Shown: one piece after another, positions 62,798 through 64,000 of the stretch
How the letters are laid out: each line of letters starts with the position of its first letter
How positions within the stretch are numbered: position 1 is the first letter of the stretch
DNA from: Bacillota bacterium
GTDB lineage: Bacteria; Bacillota; Sulfobacillia; DUMF01
NCBI GenBank assembly: GCA_012840015.1
Contig: DUMF01000010.1
Coordinates: 1 to 64,000 of the forward strand
DNA: 64,000 bases
Reading direction: 5' to 3'
Program-made: the position numbers and the translations under genes
The notes under the pieces: generated by a model
Databases searched by the model: none
The model's input: the letters and a program-made list of their open reading frames with translations, nothing else
Told to the model about the DNA's origin: nothing

Positions 62798-63331
62798 TCC
62801 CTTTGAAAAGAAGAGGCGAACCCACCTAAAGGCGGAGCGCAAAGGCATGGATCTATGAGCGGTACCTCCCAATGGAATACCAAGGGAGGGAGGAGACCTG
62901 CAAAAGCGCAAATTTTCGCGCCATCATGTAAAGGTGAGGGTAAATCGACCACTTTCGGACAGCAGCGAGTACCTTCGTCGTTACTGGCACGATAAAAGCC
63001 AACACGCTCAACATTTCACCCGCCGCTATGATCCGGCAAAGTTGGTCGACATCGACCTTCGCCACCGCTACCCTCCAGTCCCTTTGAACATAACATGGTC
63101 GGCATCGTCGCCTGGCCAAGTACACTAATAAATTAGGCCCATCGCTACCGGAAAACTGCCAAGTATAGCCCTTCAGCGTAATCGTTTTTCTTTTTCTGTT
63201 CCCTACAGGTCTGTTACAAGAGAGGCATATATGTCTATCTGCAGTAGAAGGCAGACCAACCCCATACCCCGGGAAAGTTGACTCAAACGAGCCCACGCTC
63301 CGATAATTAGGATTGAAGAGGGGTTCAGCAA

Positions 63332-63886
63332 ATGTCCAATCCGCCTACATACAGCATTGTCATCATTCCGCCTCAGTCAGTTCGAAATCAACTTATCCGT
63401 TTGAGACGAATGAGCCTGTTGATGGATGGGATGTATCCTCCTCATATTACGGTAAAATCGCCCTTCTTCCTAAGGCAGACTGGGGCGAGGGTACTAGACC
63501 AAATCCAGCTCATCAGCCGCAACCACAGTCCGTTTCCGTTGGTGCTCAGCGGCCTGGCCAGCTTCGATGAGAGTGTAATCTATGTGCCGGTGGCAAATAA
63601 TCCATCCCTAAAGAAACTGCACGAAGAACTGGTAGAAGGGCTAGCCGGCTACGTTGAGACTATATCGGAGGATTTCGACGGTCCAAACTATTCCCCTCAC
63701 CTGACATTGGCACACAGGTTGACCCAATCAGAGTTTGCACGGATCTGGCCCCGGTTGATAACGCAAAATTTCCATTGGGAGTTTTTGGTGGACAAACTAT
63801 ATGTATTGGGGAGTATGCCCAAGTCCAAGCTCCAGTGGAAAATAGAATTGAATGGTTCCTCGTGCTTTAGTTCTGAACCTCTTTGA
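63332..63886 (+). CDS. 2'-5' RNA ligase/cyclic phosphodiesterase-like protein
   Basis: Two HxT-type motifs: YPPHITVKSPF and YSPHLTLAHR. Confidence 0.9.
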   Translation: MSNPPTYSIVIIPPQSVRNQLIRLRRMSLLMDGMYPPHITVKSPFFLRQTGARVLDQIQLISRNHSPFPLVLSGLASFDESVIYVPVANNPSLKKLHEELVEGLAGYVETISEDFDGPNYSPHLTLAHRLTQSEFARIWPRLITQNFHWEFLVDKLYVLGSMPKSKLQWKIELNGSSCFSSEPL

Positions 63887-64000
63887 TGATGAACTGTATT
63901 TCTCCAGGTTTAACCAGCCCTAGCTGCTGGCGCGCTTCTTTTTCTATAAACTCCGCTGAATTAACCTCGTCTATCTTGGCTTTGAGCTGCTTTACTTGTT
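63867..64000 (-). CDS. DivIC/FtsB-like septum formation initiator (C-terminus only, runs off window)
   Basis: VKQLKAKIDEVNSAEFIEKEARQQLGLVKPGEIQFIIKEVQN*. Confidence 0.85.
   Translation of the reverse strand, partial: QVKQLKAKIDEVNSAEFIEKEARQQLGLVKPGEIQFIIKEVQN

Noticed and set aside
62810-62900. Plus-strand GGCGAACC...TAAA...GCGCAAAGGC resembling the 5' half of a cyclic-di-GMP-I (GEMM) riboswitch
   Set aside because: The closing P1 complementarity (GGC with GCC) is absent and the 3' half lacks a GEMM-like receptor hairpin. The only strong gene nearby is antisense aor.
62853-63296. 147-aa minus-strand ORF with CLSC...RCRPC as a zinc-binding protein
   Set aside because: Composition and position between the aor leader and the next gene look like a chance ORF; no family recognised and no convincing RBS.
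1-64000. CRISPR array
   Set aside because: No regularly spaced short direct repeats with unique spacers were seen; the repeats found are att duplicates, protein-coding repeats or hairpins.

Overview
This window looks like a Clostridia (Firmicutes) chromosome and falls into two parts. Bases 1 to ~29.2 kb are accessory and decay-rich. They hold degenerate IS200/IS605, IS3, IS1634-like and other transposase remnants, a truncated group II intron, tandem DUF1670 genes, and many hypothetical membrane or lipoproteins. At their right end is a ~6.5 kb integrative element (22740-29251), bounded by a 60-bp perfect direct repeat of a tRNA-Leu(GAG) 3' end. The element encodes a tyrosine recombinase whose catalytic-Tyr segment is frameshifted, an archaeo-eukaryotic-primase-like protein split across frames, an XRE regulator, HicAB and orphan proteins. 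Bases ~29.4-64 kb are largely intact. They contain ftsH, tilS, spoIIE, a YabR-like S1 protein, tRNA-Leu(TAA), tungstate ABC transporter genes, an EutQ-like cupin plus methyltransferase, AbgT/M20 genes, VanW plus ECF sigma, a two-component system with a doubly flavinylated FMN-binding protein, an amidohydrolase/AbgT/PPC/two-enolase operon, tRNA-Lys and tRNA-Met, a lipoprotein fumarate-reductase-like flavoprotein, Fe-ADH, MoaD, tungsten aldehyde:ferredoxin oxidoreductase with a structured leader, a 2'-5' RNA ligase-like gene and the C-terminus of a DivIC/FtsB-like gene. All family calls come from reading the translations. No database search was run.
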